Source of the DNA: Escarpia spicata
Taxonomy: Eukaryota; Annelida; Polychaeta; Sabellida; Siboglinidae
Direction: 5' to 3'
NCBI GenBank assembly: GCA_963995525.1
Contig: OZ023206.1
Location: 74,058,506-74,122,505 of the forward strand
DNA length: 64,000 bases
Of this stretch, positions 33,541-45,289 are shown one piece after another (the stretch's first letter is position 1; every line of letters begins with the position of its first letter). A model generated the notes under the pieces. The model saw only the letters and a program-made list of their open reading frames with translations. It was not told where the DNA came from and made no database searches. A program made the position numbers and the translations under genes.

Positions 33541-36500
33541 AATACTACTACTACTAATAATAATAATTTACTGCATTTCTCTGCGCCATAAATATGGCTG
33601 TTACTACCAGACAGAGGCGCATTACAATCCTTAAAAAAACATGGCATATAGCTATTAAGATTATAAAATAAAAATATATAAATAAATAAATAAAAAAATT
33701 AAATAAAAAAAGCATTAACATATACATACATATACATATCAATTGTAAATAGATGAGGATAGTAATAACAATAATACTAATTAAAATGACAAATTAAGAG
33801 AGAATAATATTATAATAGTTAAATGTAGATATTAAAAAGTCCGGAGTTCGCCACTGTCCTCACACATGTAATTTAAAGAAAAAAGCACGTTTAAAAAGAA
33901 ATGTCTTTAGTTGCTTCTTGAACACGATGAGGCAGTCTGTAGCACGCATGGCAAGGGGCAGATTGTTCCAGAAGCGTGGCGCGGCGCGTGAAAAAGCTTT
34001 GTCGCCTTGAGTACAAAGCTTGCAGCGCGGGTCCTCGAGCAGGTGAGCGTCGGCGGAGCGTAACGTGCGAGTGGGCTGGTGTCGAGTTAGCAGGTCCGCT
34101 AGGTATGACGCTCTCATGCCATGCAAACTGCGGAACGTAAGCAGGAGTAGTTTGTACTCGATGCACTGTTTAATCGCCAACAAATGAAGCGCAATTAGAG
34201 CAGGAGTGATGTGGTCGTGCTTCTTAGTTCTGTTTATGAGACGGGCTGCAGCATTTTGCACTCTCTGGAGTCTGGTGAGGAGATCGTCAGAAATCCCGTA
34301 AAGTAGGCCATTTCCATTGTCAAGACGAGACGTCACGTAAGTATGCACCATCATCTATGTCGTTTTCCTATCTAGAAGATTTCGAATTCTTCCAATACTG
34401 TGTAGATGGAAATATGCTACACGACACATGTAGTGTACATGGCTGTTCCTGGCCACAGTGGAAGTAGGCACGATGTTATTGGCAAGTTCTACGTGCGGCA
34501 TAGAAAGTTTGTTCTTGATTTGTGGCGAACACATCACAATAGCCTCTGTTTTGTCAGCATTCAGTTTGAGATTATTCATGCGCATCCAAGCTTGTATTTC
34601 AGCGACACATGCTTGTATGCGCTTCACAGCTTGGGTTGTGTCTTCCTCTGAGAGAAGACTGAAGGCGATGTAAAGTTGGGTATCATCAGCATATAGATGC
34701 CTGTTGATTCCATGCCGACGTGCGATATCTCCGAGTGGTGCTGTGTAACAAATGAACATGAGCGGGCCGAGAACGGAACCTTGCGGGACTCCGTACACCA
34801 CTGGACTTTCGGCTGATTCTCTTCCGGGCACTTGAGTACTCTGACTTCGGTTGGCCAAATACGAATCAAAACACGCAAGAGATGTTCCAGTTACTCCAAA
34901 ACGATCTCTGAGGCGTGATAACATGATCCCGTGGTAGATCGTGTCGAATGCTGCTGAGAGATCTAATAGCACAAGTATGGTAGTCTTGCGCTCATCAAGT
35001 ATACAAAGCAGATCGTTGCATACTCTCAGCAATGCAGTCTCAGTGCTGTGGTGCGGATGATAAGCAGATTGCATTTGCTCATAGAGTTCGTTTTCAGATA
35101 GGTGTTTGGAGAAACGGGCAGCAACGACCTTCTCTGCAATTGTTGACACAAAAGACAAGATATTTAGGTCATTTGGGTTCAGTGTTGCTTTATTCAAAAG
35201 AGGAGTTACGACAGCCTTTTTAAAGGCAGAAGGAAAGACTCCTGTCGTAATCGATAAGTTCACAATGTCGGTGATGACTGGTGCCAAAGTGGATGTTGGC
35301 CTTCAGCAGATGAGTCGGATCCAACTTATACGAATTACAAGCCGACTTGCCGACCAATTTGGTGATCTCCTGCGTCGTGGTCAGCAGGAACAATGGTAGA
35401 TGTGACAGGACAACAGAGGGTTCGTCCGGGCGCAGCAATGTGTGTTTGTCGTGAGTATCAAGATCGTGTCTGATAATGTCAATTTTGTTCGTGAAATAGT
35501 TGCTGAAGTTGTCAAGCAATTGTCCGGGGCGGTTATCGGGCAGTGGTGGCAGGTCTGTTGTATGCAGCAGAGAACCAACTATCCGATATAGAGTTTTGGG
35601 TTGCCAGCCTGTTCGTTGATTTTGTTGGTATAAAATGTGGCTCTGGCAGTGTACAACATCTTCTTCACTCGTTCTCTCTGGTTGATGAAGATTTTTCTGT
35701 CGATGGTCAACCTGGACAATCTCCATCTTCGCTCCTTCCGGCGCCTCTCCTTCCTGGCTGATAGAATGTCGCCATCGACTCACGGCACATCAGATCAGAT
35801 GGTGAGCCATTTCGTTTTAAGTGGTACGTGTTTTTCAAGTAGCTCGCCCAGGATAATGTTGTTTTGAGCTACAATGTCGTCTGATGGTTGTTCACGGTTT
35901 GTATTTAATGTGGAGTTCACAATATCCGACGAGAACGATTTGAGATTGATCGCCTTTATCTTGCGGTAAGTCTTATTTTCTCTCCGAAATGGAAGCTTGC
36001 GCATTGCAAGACGGCATTGCACAGCGTGGTGATCAGAAATAAGCTCGGCGACCACCGTGTCAGCCACACAATAGTTAGTACAGGCTATCACAAGGTCTAA
36101 AATATGGCCTTCTTGATGCGTTGGTTGTTGGACATACTGCGTCATGTCATGGCAGTGCAACATGTCACGGAAACGTTTCACGTGAACGTCAGTGTTAACG
36201 TCAAAGTGAACATTAAAGTCGCCAACTATAACAAGTTCACCAGGTAGTGTCGCATACGTGTCAAGAATATCTGCGAAGTAATTGAATAAATCGACAACCG
36301 ATGATCCGTTCTTCTTAGTTGGTGGTGGGCGATAAACAACAAGCAAGATTATACTTTTTCCGTGTGATGTTAATTTCGCGCTCATCGCTTCGAAGGACCG
36401 AATGTTGTTGAACATTTTCATGGCTGTTGTTTTGATCGAATCTTTATGCAGTATCGCAATGCCGCCACGACGACGACTGGATCTAGGATGGGTGAATGAG

Positions 36501-37060
36501 TTTATAACCAGGTGGTTTGAGAGCCCTGGTTACCAGGAGGTCGGAGTCTTTGTTAGAGAGCCAAGTTTCGGTAATGGCCACAACGTCGAGATCGTGTGCG
36601 CAGACGTGGTATAAAATGTCGGTTGTTTTGTTGCGAACAGATCTTGAATTGATAAGGCATGAGGAGGCTTGTGTGGTCGGACAGCATAGTGGATTTGGGG
36701 AAAGAGTCACGGAAATCAGGTTGTCATGTACTTGTGAAAATGTGCGCACGTAGTTGCTGGGTGGTCGAAAACCGATCACTGTGGAGATAGGTAGTTGATT
36801 ACTTCCACCTCGGCTCCACGCTTCGTTGGTCGTCTTGACGCAATGCCAAGTTCAAGTAAAATGTTCCAAGCACTGGCATTCAAGCGTGAAGAATTGGAAC
36901 GTGCCACTTGAGCCAGTTGATACAGCTGACAAGCTGTGTATGTGTAGCGGGCTTGGTCAGGCGTGATCACAGTGGGTGACATCACTGAAGCGTGATGGCA
37001 AAGCTGCACACTGGTTCTGCAGACTCGTTGGTAATGTCGCCGATTGTTGTCACGCACGAG
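33541..37060 (-). mobile_element. CR1/L2-like LINE in intron 1 of gene B, nearly full length but mutated
   Basis: Read on the minus strand: an N-terminal region (RRPTKRGAEVEV near 36,810), AP endonuclease (INSRSVRNKTTDIL near 36,630; VIVGDFNVHFD near 36,225; AELISDHHAVQCRL near 36,020) and a linker to about 35,300. Reverse transcriptase follows (AFDTIYHGIML; YGVPQGSVLGPLMF; HLYADDTQLYIAF near 34,690), then the C-terminal domain (TRLQRVQNAAARLINRTKKH). It ends with a TTA-rich 3' tail at 33,541-33,571. Damage includes at least one frameshift before RT (about 35,280), a missing piece near the NYRP motif, and a TAG at 34,355. Catalytic YADD is intact. Same strand as gene B. Confidence 0.9.
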
Positions 37061-37289
37061 TAATTACTGGCAGAGCATATCAAGTAAAATGACAGTTCAT
37101 GAAAACATTTAAAACTCACAGATATGCTGCATATGTATAAAATCGTCCGTTGAACAGCAATCAAAATGTGCTTGCAATTTCCTCTGTCAAATAGTAGCGG
37201 TGTTGGACAGTTATAACTCCTACAAAATCAAAATTTCATGGACCACTTATAAGACGCAGCCACACAGGCGCAGCCATAGATCACCGTAC

Positions 37290-38105
37290 CCTAGGACGGA
37301 CGACGGAGGTAAGACGAGCGATGCAGGTAGGATGGATGTTGGAGGTAGGAGGAACGATGGAGGTAGGATGGACGATAAAGGTAAGACGGACGACGGAGGT
37401 ACGACGGAGGTACGTGAGACGATGAAGGTAGGATGGACGATGGAGGTACAACGAACAACGAAGATAGGAGGGGCGACAAACGTAGAGGGACGACGAAGGC
37501 AGGAGGGACGACGGAGTTAGGAAGACGAAAAAGGTAGGAGGGACGACGCTAGTTAAATCGACGACTGAGATCGGAGGGACGACGGAGGTAGGGGGATAAC
37601 GAGTGTATGGGAATGAAATAGATAGGATGAATGACGCAGGTAGGAGGGAAGACGGAGAGAAAACGGACGACGGATGCAGGAGTTATGACGGAGATTGATC
37701 GGACGACGGATTTAGGGGGATGACGGAGGTAGTAGGGACGAGGGAGTTAGAGGGAACTATGGAAGTAAGGACGACAGAGGTACAATGAACGATGGACGTA
37801 GACTGGACGACGGAGGTAGGAGGGACGACGGAGGCAGGAGGGACGACGGAGGTAGGGAGACGACGAAGGAAGGAGGGACGACGGATGTGGAAAACGAAGA
37901 AGATAGGAGTGACGACGGTGGTAGGAGGGACGACGGAGATCGGAGGGACGACGGGGGTAGGAGGGACGACGGAGGCAGGAGGTACGACGGAGATTGGTCG
38001 AACGACGGATTTAGGGGGACGACGGAGATAGTAGGTACGAGGGAGTTGGAGTTAGAGGGGACAACGGAAGTAAGGACGACAGAGCGATGGAGGTAGACTG
38101 GACGA
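37290..38105. repeat. G/A-rich minisatellite (gacgacggaggtaggaggg)
   Basis: About 800 bp of diverged 15-18-bp units with higher-order similarity. For instance 'gagattgatcggacgacgga' near 37,692 and 'gagattggtcgaacgacgga' near 37,990 suggest a duplication of about 300 bp. It lies in gene B intron 1. Confidence 0.92.
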
Positions 38106-38533
38106 CAACAATGGTAATGTTTCGATCACCATAGATCTTACTTAATTTCATCAGCTTTCAGCAGATCCATAGCGTAACAGTGAGTACCTGTGCCATCTCT
38201 TTGCAATTGTGTCAATTGTTTAACAAAATCAACGAAGAAAAGGCAGATTGTTCACTGTTATTATTTTAGGTGCTCAGTACTTTTCCTCGGAATGAATGTG
38301 TGACTAATTGTTCCTCTCCCTTCATTGAATAAGGTTAGTTCCAAACAGAGAGGGATACTTTTGAAACCGTCATGATAATCTTGGTAAAGATTTTGCTTTC
38401 TACCTAGAGTTGGGTAATTGTGCATTGCATACTTATTCATATCTGCAATAGTTTTTTTGTACATACTCAACTATTGTTCATACTTACCTGCAACTCAAAT
38501 ACTAATCAAATAGACACTTTATTTTGTACGTAC

Positions 38534-38716
38534 CTTGATTCGCTTTATCATAGTATCGCTATCTGACACGGGAAAAGACTCTCCGATGGCGACAAGTATA
38601 TCCTCATATCCGTTATTGACCAGCTTGATTTAATTTCGTTCCGTGTAGGCCAGTGACGTGTCAACAGCAAGAAAGGCAGCCAGACAGACGGCGACAATGA
38701 CGGCGACAGTAGCCAT
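38534..38716 (-). pseudogene. CLCA gene B exon 1 with in-frame stop
   Basis: It starts MATVAVIVAVCLAAFLAV, a signal peptide. Codon 29 (38,630-38,632) is TAA, then the family sequence resumes in frame as IKLVNNGYEDILVAIGE. The exon ends ATC AAG before donor GTACGT. The same codon in gene A encodes Cys. Confidence 0.88.
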
Positions 38717-38989
38717 GATACGGTCACAGTGGATCCCAGTAGAAGATCCGTCTGATCAAATATAAAACTGCATACGTTCGCGGTAAGCTACTCTACTGAA
38801 CCCATGCTTGGTAATATACGTATTTATAGAATCAGTAAAACTTCCTTGTTGGTGTGGACGAATGACATTCTCTCTTGGAACTGAGATCTCGTGCACCGAT
38901 TAATGTCTCACATTAATAGGTAACACTGTGGGGTGCGGTACCGACTAGGAAATTATACCTCCTCTTCCTCATCCACAACACAGACATAC

Positions 38990-41900
38990 ATGTGTGTGAG
39001 CCGCTGAGCCTTTCAAATTGTTGCACACTTAAAAATGGTTGCTCACGGCGCCGTAAAAAATGTTCGGGAAACCAGGTAGGTCTTATTTTTTATTTAAAAT
39101 CAGAGTTTGTCATTGTTGTAACTTTTGCGGTACCAAGTTCCATAGCGTTTAGGCTGCCACGCAAGATGATCTGTCACTCCAGCGACGCGCTTCACGTGGT
39201 ACACATAAATGATTGTGTTGACTGGAGCGCAGCAGTCGAGTTGGCTGGCGTCGGTTCACACGTTTGGTGCACAGCCAGTCAGTGCTCGATGCGTGAGTAG
39301 AAGTATCTTATATTCTACTCTCACTGCTCTCGGCAGCCAGTGCAGCTTCGTCAATAGAGGTGTGACATGACAGAACGCTTTGACGCCGTCGACAAGGCGG
39401 GCCGCCTAGTTCTGTACTTTCTGCGGCCGTTCTAGTTGTTTCACAGGCAGTCGGTGGAGTAATGCATTGCCAACGTCAAGCCTGCTAGTCATAAACGCAT
39501 GTATGATTTGTTCTGTCGCTGCAGGTGTTAGATAACGTCTTATTCTTGCAATATTGCGTATATGGAAAATTGCAGACTTACATACAGCAGTCACGTGGGT
39601 CTGCATCTTCATCTCGGCATCGAAATGTACACCAAGATTTCGTACATTCTGAGTTAAGGTGACCAAACAGTCACCAATGCGTAGTGTGTGCAACTCAGTT
39701 TTGTTAGCTGTTGCGCACAGCCGAACACTACGACTTTTGTTGTGCTTTGAGTCATTCAGCTTTAACAAGTTCGATACACATTTTTCAATACGCAGCCGCA
39801 GCAATGTCCTGTTGGTGGGGTTTCAATGGAATGTAGATTTGAGTTTCATCCGCATAGAAATGACACATCAAATTGTACTTGCGTATAAACTTAGCCACTG
39901 GTGCTATATAGAACAGCTGAGGACCCAGCACGGAGCCTAGTGGTACCCCGTATGCCAGATGACGAGCAGGTGATGTAGCACCATGAATGTGGACAGACTG
40001 GACTCTGTCTCTTAGGTATGACCTAAACCAGTCCAGTGCAAATTGGACCACTCCGATATCATGTGAGAGTCTATGCAACATCACTTCTTGGTCGACGGTG
40101 TCAAATGCAGCCGATAGATAAAGGAGAACCATGATGACATCATTCTGATTGTCAATTGCGTGCAGGATGTGATTCTGCACACAAACACTGGCTGTCTCAA
40201 CGCTGTGATTCGGCTTGTACGCTGACTGATAGGGCTCACAGAGATTGTGCTCTGACATGTGAGCTGACAATCTCGAGGCAACGAAACGTTCTATTGTCTT
40301 CGATAGATATGGTAGATTTTACACATTTTATTCAAGAGGGTTTTGCCTAGACTCGGTTTGTTGAGTACTGGCCTGATGTGCACTTCCTTCTAGTGACAAG
40401 ACATTACCCCGTTCTCAGAGACAGGTTAACAATTGTCACACATGTACAACATCATGCGCACAGTTTCTAAGAAGCCATGTCGGAATGGGATCAAGTTCAC
40501 AAGATTCCACTGGCGATTACTCCAACAGCATTCCAATTTCAGCCTCAGTGGCTGGCTTAAATGCAGTCAGCGGACACGTCTGCGGTGCATTCTCAGCAGA
40601 GGCATTTACACTGATTCAGTTCAGACCGAATTTTCGTGATATTTTTTTAGAAATAATCCGAGAACCGCATTGCCAGGGTGTCAGACGAGTCACGTGGCGG
40701 TAGTGGTGTGTCATTATCGGTGTGTAGGTCCTTGGCATCAATCTTGAACAGCTGCTTCTGGTCACCAGATGCGTCAGCAATTTGATTCGTGTTTTATTAA
40801 AGTTTTGCATGGTGCACAGACAAAGTGACGAGCTGGCGCTGGAGGTAGAACGCAAGCCTGTCAGACTCCAGTCCAGACTTTCTCCATGTTTTATCCCGCT
40901 GTCGTCTAACAAACTTTTGTGATCGTATGTCATCATTACACCCCAACGTGTGTGATCGTATAGTCACTGTGCTGGTCTTTAACGGTGCTTGCTTGTCAAT
41001 GATAGCCGCAACGGTTTCATTGTACATGTCAACAGCGTAGTTCATGACATCAGACAGATGATTTGACAGTAGCAGCGATCGGATTTCGTTACATTTCGCA
41101 GTGGTATTGATCTGTCGATAATTCCGACGCGTCGTCGTTACCCGGATGTTTGGTGTCACGAGTTTCAGTGTGTAATGAATTGCCGAGTGGTCTGACATGT
41201 GTGGAATGTATGTTCTTATATTGTTCAGAAACGTATCAGATGAACGCGTTATAAGCATTGTCTGATGTCCATGTTGAAGTTAAAATCATCTGTGATCAGC
41301 ATGTTTGACGTATACGTCGACATGGTGTCCAACAAATCACCAAACTCTAGGAGAAATTCCGCAGTTGTAAAGCCATTCTTAGTGTTTGGCGGAGACGACA
41401 AGAAGACGAACAGATTGAGTGCCATTGCTGAGATATAGACACATCGATTCGAATGTCTTTGATTTCGGCATCTCGAGTTGTCGCATTGTGAAGCCAGACT
41501 TGTAGACGACTGCAACACCACAACCAGTGCCGTACGTTCGAAGTCGGTAGCCAGCTGGTGTGATGCAACCGGTAGAGACGGAGATATCAGCACTCAGCCA
41601 CGTCTTTGTGATGGCGAGTATGTCTATGTCATTGCCCTCAATGAGGTCACATATGATGGTCGCTTTCCCTTTGCTTCCCACCACACACCGATCTGGCATT
41701 CAACAAGCAGAAAGACACTAGGCGTACAGATGGCATGTCACATACACTGTCAACTCGAATCAAATTTGATGTGTAGGTTTCACGTCTCACGATAACCGAT
41801 GACGGGGAGCGAGGAGTAATCAGTACAGGAATGGGTTTTTGTGTTGACCTCCCTGCCCTACACCCCCTGCGAGTCCGCCGATTGTTCAAGCGTTCTAGTG

Positions 41901-42020
41901 ATCCAAGTGGTGCCACACAATCATCTGTTGAAATGTAGCATCCAGTAACAATAGAACGTCCAATTCGCAGCTGCAATGTTATGACACGGGCGCAGTTCAC
42001 TATACAGGTACACAATATAG
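38990..42020 (-). mobile_element. CR1/L2-like LINE upstream of gene B, inactive
   Basis: Minus-strand pieces: N-terminal and endonuclease region (NARSVCGGK near 41,670; MLITDDFNFNMDI near 41,280; SDHSAIHYTLK near 41,180), RT (EPYQSAYKPNHSVETAS; YLSAAFDTVDQEVML; YGVPLGSVLGPQLF) and a C-terminal domain to about 39,060. The catalytic box reads FYADETQIY, so the second Asp is Glu, and the RT GVPQG motif is GVPLG. Many stops and frame changes. Its 3' end is about 270 bp upstream of the gene B start codon. Confidence 0.85.
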
Positions 42021-42353
42021 ATACATTATTAAAATGCTAACATGTCATTAAGTACTTGTTAAAATAGCGCAGTTCACCTTCGCCCAGAGACATTAATAAA
42101 AACAACTCTGAAATTGCACTGTTGTACCTCAGTTAAAACATATAAAAATGTAAGATATCCACGAGCGTGTTCTGCAGCCATATAGAGGCGCGATGCAAGC
42201 AAAACAAACTACACATAAACAATGCATTACACAAACAAAAACACATTACACTTAGACAATGCATTTCTCATTTCTCGTAGTGTTGTTTACTGACGCTTAT
42301 TAGTAAGACTCATTAAATAAGATGGTATAACTTACTATTCAGAATATATATTG

Positions 42354-42525
42354 TGTCTAGTCCAAGTGAAGACAATGGTCTAGTCCAAGTGAGGACCAGG
42401 GTCTAGTCCAAGTGAAGACAAGATTCTAGTCCAAGTGAAGACAATAGTCTAGTCCAAGTGAAGACAAGTGTCTAGTCCAAGTGAAGACAAGGGTCTAGTC
42501 CAAGTGAAGACAACTATCTAGTCCT
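42354..42525 (+). repeat. 24-bp array, forward orientation (gtctagtccaagtgaagaca)
   Basis: Seven to eight units of about 24 bp with few changes. It is followed by 'gtcccggaattcagagagaa'. It pairs in reverse complement with the array at 42,757-43,010. Confidence 0.93.
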
Positions 42526-42756
42526 GTATGTCCCGGAATTCAGAGAGAAAGAGGAAAACAGCAACAACAACAAATCCAACAACAACGGAACTTGGATGCT
42601 GAACCAGACATACGATTTTAGTACATGGAACTTATTCACCAGCTACTTAGGTTTCTATTATTCAAACTGCTATGATACACAAATGGTACTAAGAACGGAA
42701 AATTATAAATATATATATATATATATATCAACTAGAGTTATTTATAATTATACTTG

Positions 42757-43012
42757 ACCCTTGTCTTCACTTGGACTAGACCTTTGTCTTCACTTGGACT
42801 AGACACTTGTCTTAACTCGGACTAGACACTTGTCTTCACTTGGACTAGACACTTGTCTTCACTTGGACTAGACCCTTGTCTTCACTTGGACTAGTCCCTT
42901 GTTTTCACTTGGACTAGACACTTGTCTTCACTTGGACTAGACGCTTGTCTTCACTTGGACTAGACACTTGTCTTCATTTGGACTAGACACTTATCTTCAC
43001 TTGGACTTCACT
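42757..43012 (-). repeat. 24-bp array, inverted orientation (tgtcttcacttggactagac)
   Basis: About eleven units, the reverse complement of the 42,354 array. It is followed by 'tttcctctttctccccgaat', itself the reverse complement of the motif flanking the left array. Motif and array are each inverted, yet keep the same left-to-right order. Confidence 0.93.
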
Positions 43013-43569
43013 TGATTTCACTTTCCTCTTTCTCCCCGAATTCAGGGTCATACTCAAATAGATAGTTGTCTTCACTTTTCCATTTTGACGTTGCTATTTT
43101 GATTCAAACGTATTATGATATTATTACAGCTATTACGTGTCATGCAGACTTTTCGCTGTCTTAGCCTCCACCGGTCTTTAACGTTCTGCTAAAATAACGG
43201 GTCACACGCGGCTAGTGTAGAACTTGTTGCATTTCTCCAGATTATTTGATCACCCATTGATCTGCCATTCAATAGCACCGCATGTGTTCACAATTCTTTC
43301 TTAACACTTTATGGTATTTTAGCTGCGCCATGCCTGTCATTTCACCATGGTGGGATTATATTAATTGAAGCGCGTTAATTCATTGAGTCATTGTGAACTG
43401 AATAAACATATCATCAAATATCTACCTCCGCTAGACACTATGATCGCAATAAGAAAATAACACAGTCCGCAAAAGGTTTAACTCTTTATCAATTGCACTT
43501 TGATTCCTAAAGCTAAATTCGTTTCTATCGATGACAATGGTAATACAAATAATATATGAATTTGGGGTG

Positions 43570-44283
43570 TGGACTTTTAATACGTAATATGGTAGAAACA
43601 GGATTTACATATTTGAGAAATGTTCTGCTTAAAGCTGAAATGACTGTCAAAGATAACACCTAGATTGCGAACAGTAAATGATGGTGATGTATCATTACCA
43701 AGCAATTTAACTGGAAAGTAGTTAACAACCTTATTTCGTTGTTGTTTGGTGCTAATAATAATTATATCAGTTTTATCTTAATTTAGCTTAAATTTACTTG
43801 TTTCCATCCACAGCAAGGTGTCAGTGAGATAGTCATTTAAAGTTGATGGAGATGTATGTGTATCAGTTGGTGAAAGTGATATATACACATGTGTGTCGTC
43901 AGCAAACAAGTGACGATATATATTATGACTAGTTATGACTCAACTAAGGGATGTAGTGTATAAGGTAAACAGAACAGGGCCAAGGACAGAACCTCGTGGG
44001 ACACCAAATGGAAGGTGTTCTGGCTTGACAGTGAACCAGATATGTTAATGCTTTGGTTTCGGTCTGAAAAATACCACTGTCATTGTGTATTTTAAGAGGA
44101 GCCGTCTCAGTTGAATGAAATCGCTTATATGCAGATTGTAGATCATTTGATAAATGTTGTGAATAAATGTGTTGCAACAACCTTCTCCAATACTTTCGAC
44201 AGAAAATAAGATTTGCGATAGGACGGTAATTTTTAAGGTCTTTTGCACAGACTGTGGTAATGCTGAAGTGGTTCATACAGGGC
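43570..44283 (-). mobile_element. LINE (CR1/L2-like) 3' fragment
   Basis: The minus strand encodes DLKNYRPIANLIF (RT motif), QSAYKRFHSTETAPLKIHND, and a frameshifted 'SHEVLSLALFCLPYTLH' in place of the PQGSVLGP box. Later LLGNDTSPSFTVRNLGVIFD is characteristic of the region after RT. It is broken in several frames and truncated at 44,283, where gypsy integrase sequence begins. Confidence 0.7.
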
Positions 44284-45289
44284 CAATAGACGACCTCGCG
44301 CGCCCTTCGCAGGCGTCCTTCTACAACAATGTGTCATGGTGTATTAGTTTCACTAGTCTCGCTCCCATCCTACGGTAGATTATTAGCATGTCGCCCTTGA
44401 AAATCATGCCATCTTAAACAAACAGTTCGTCTTTGAACTGGAAGTACGGCTTTAGTACTTAATTGCCGGTACTCTCGCCCTGCCACCCTGTCTTGATTGC
44501 CTTCTCGAGTTCCCGCAACACTGTGCCGTCCTTGGTGGCGTGCTGCAGCTCGATCATTTTCTGTTCAGGCAGCATGATGATGACACTGAACATAATTATT
44601 CTCTTCTGAGTCGTCAACTTTATTGATATCGGTATGAGTACATTGCTTGGCTTTAGTGTTGTAAGCTTGGCTCAACGTATCGGTCACATACATTTCTAAT
44701 ATTTTCTTGTACCTCCTCTAGTGGTTATTGCTGCAGTCGCAGTCTCATACGTTGCAGGCGCTTCGGTGCCATGTGAATTTATCTCTTGAAGATACTTTCT
44801 AGCAGCTGGTGGACTCATTCCACGTGAACTACATCCTGTCCGTAGATGTATTCGTTGAACCCCGCTAACATGGGAACACCATGGCCAACAGTTATTTATC
44901 GATCTGTGCGTAATTGTGTTCGGAGTCCATCATGGCTCTGCTTGCTAACATATCGGCTGTTCGTCCTGCATGAGCGCAGCTCCCAGCCCCGTCTGCGTTG
45001 TTAGGTCTTTATTCACGTCGCAGTAATGCAGCACTGGGGCGTTACTGGCTTGTCGTGTATCGCACGCACCGCGTTGGTGTGGAATTCGTTCAATGTGAAT
45101 TCGTTTTCCTTGCGTATGAGTTCATGCAACGGGCTGAGAGGTCGGTCAATCCCTTCGCAAACTTGCCTAGGTACTGTACGGTGCCAATTAGGCGGCGTAC
45201 TCCTTCGACGTCGGTGGGCATTGGCATGTCGAGTGTTATCTTTACGGTACCTATCACAACTACAGTCCCATCAAAAAGAATAATGAATG

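Noticed and set aside
33213..33647. Pro/Ser/Leu repeat ORF
   Set aside because: Translated G/A minisatellite; no transcript or family evidence.
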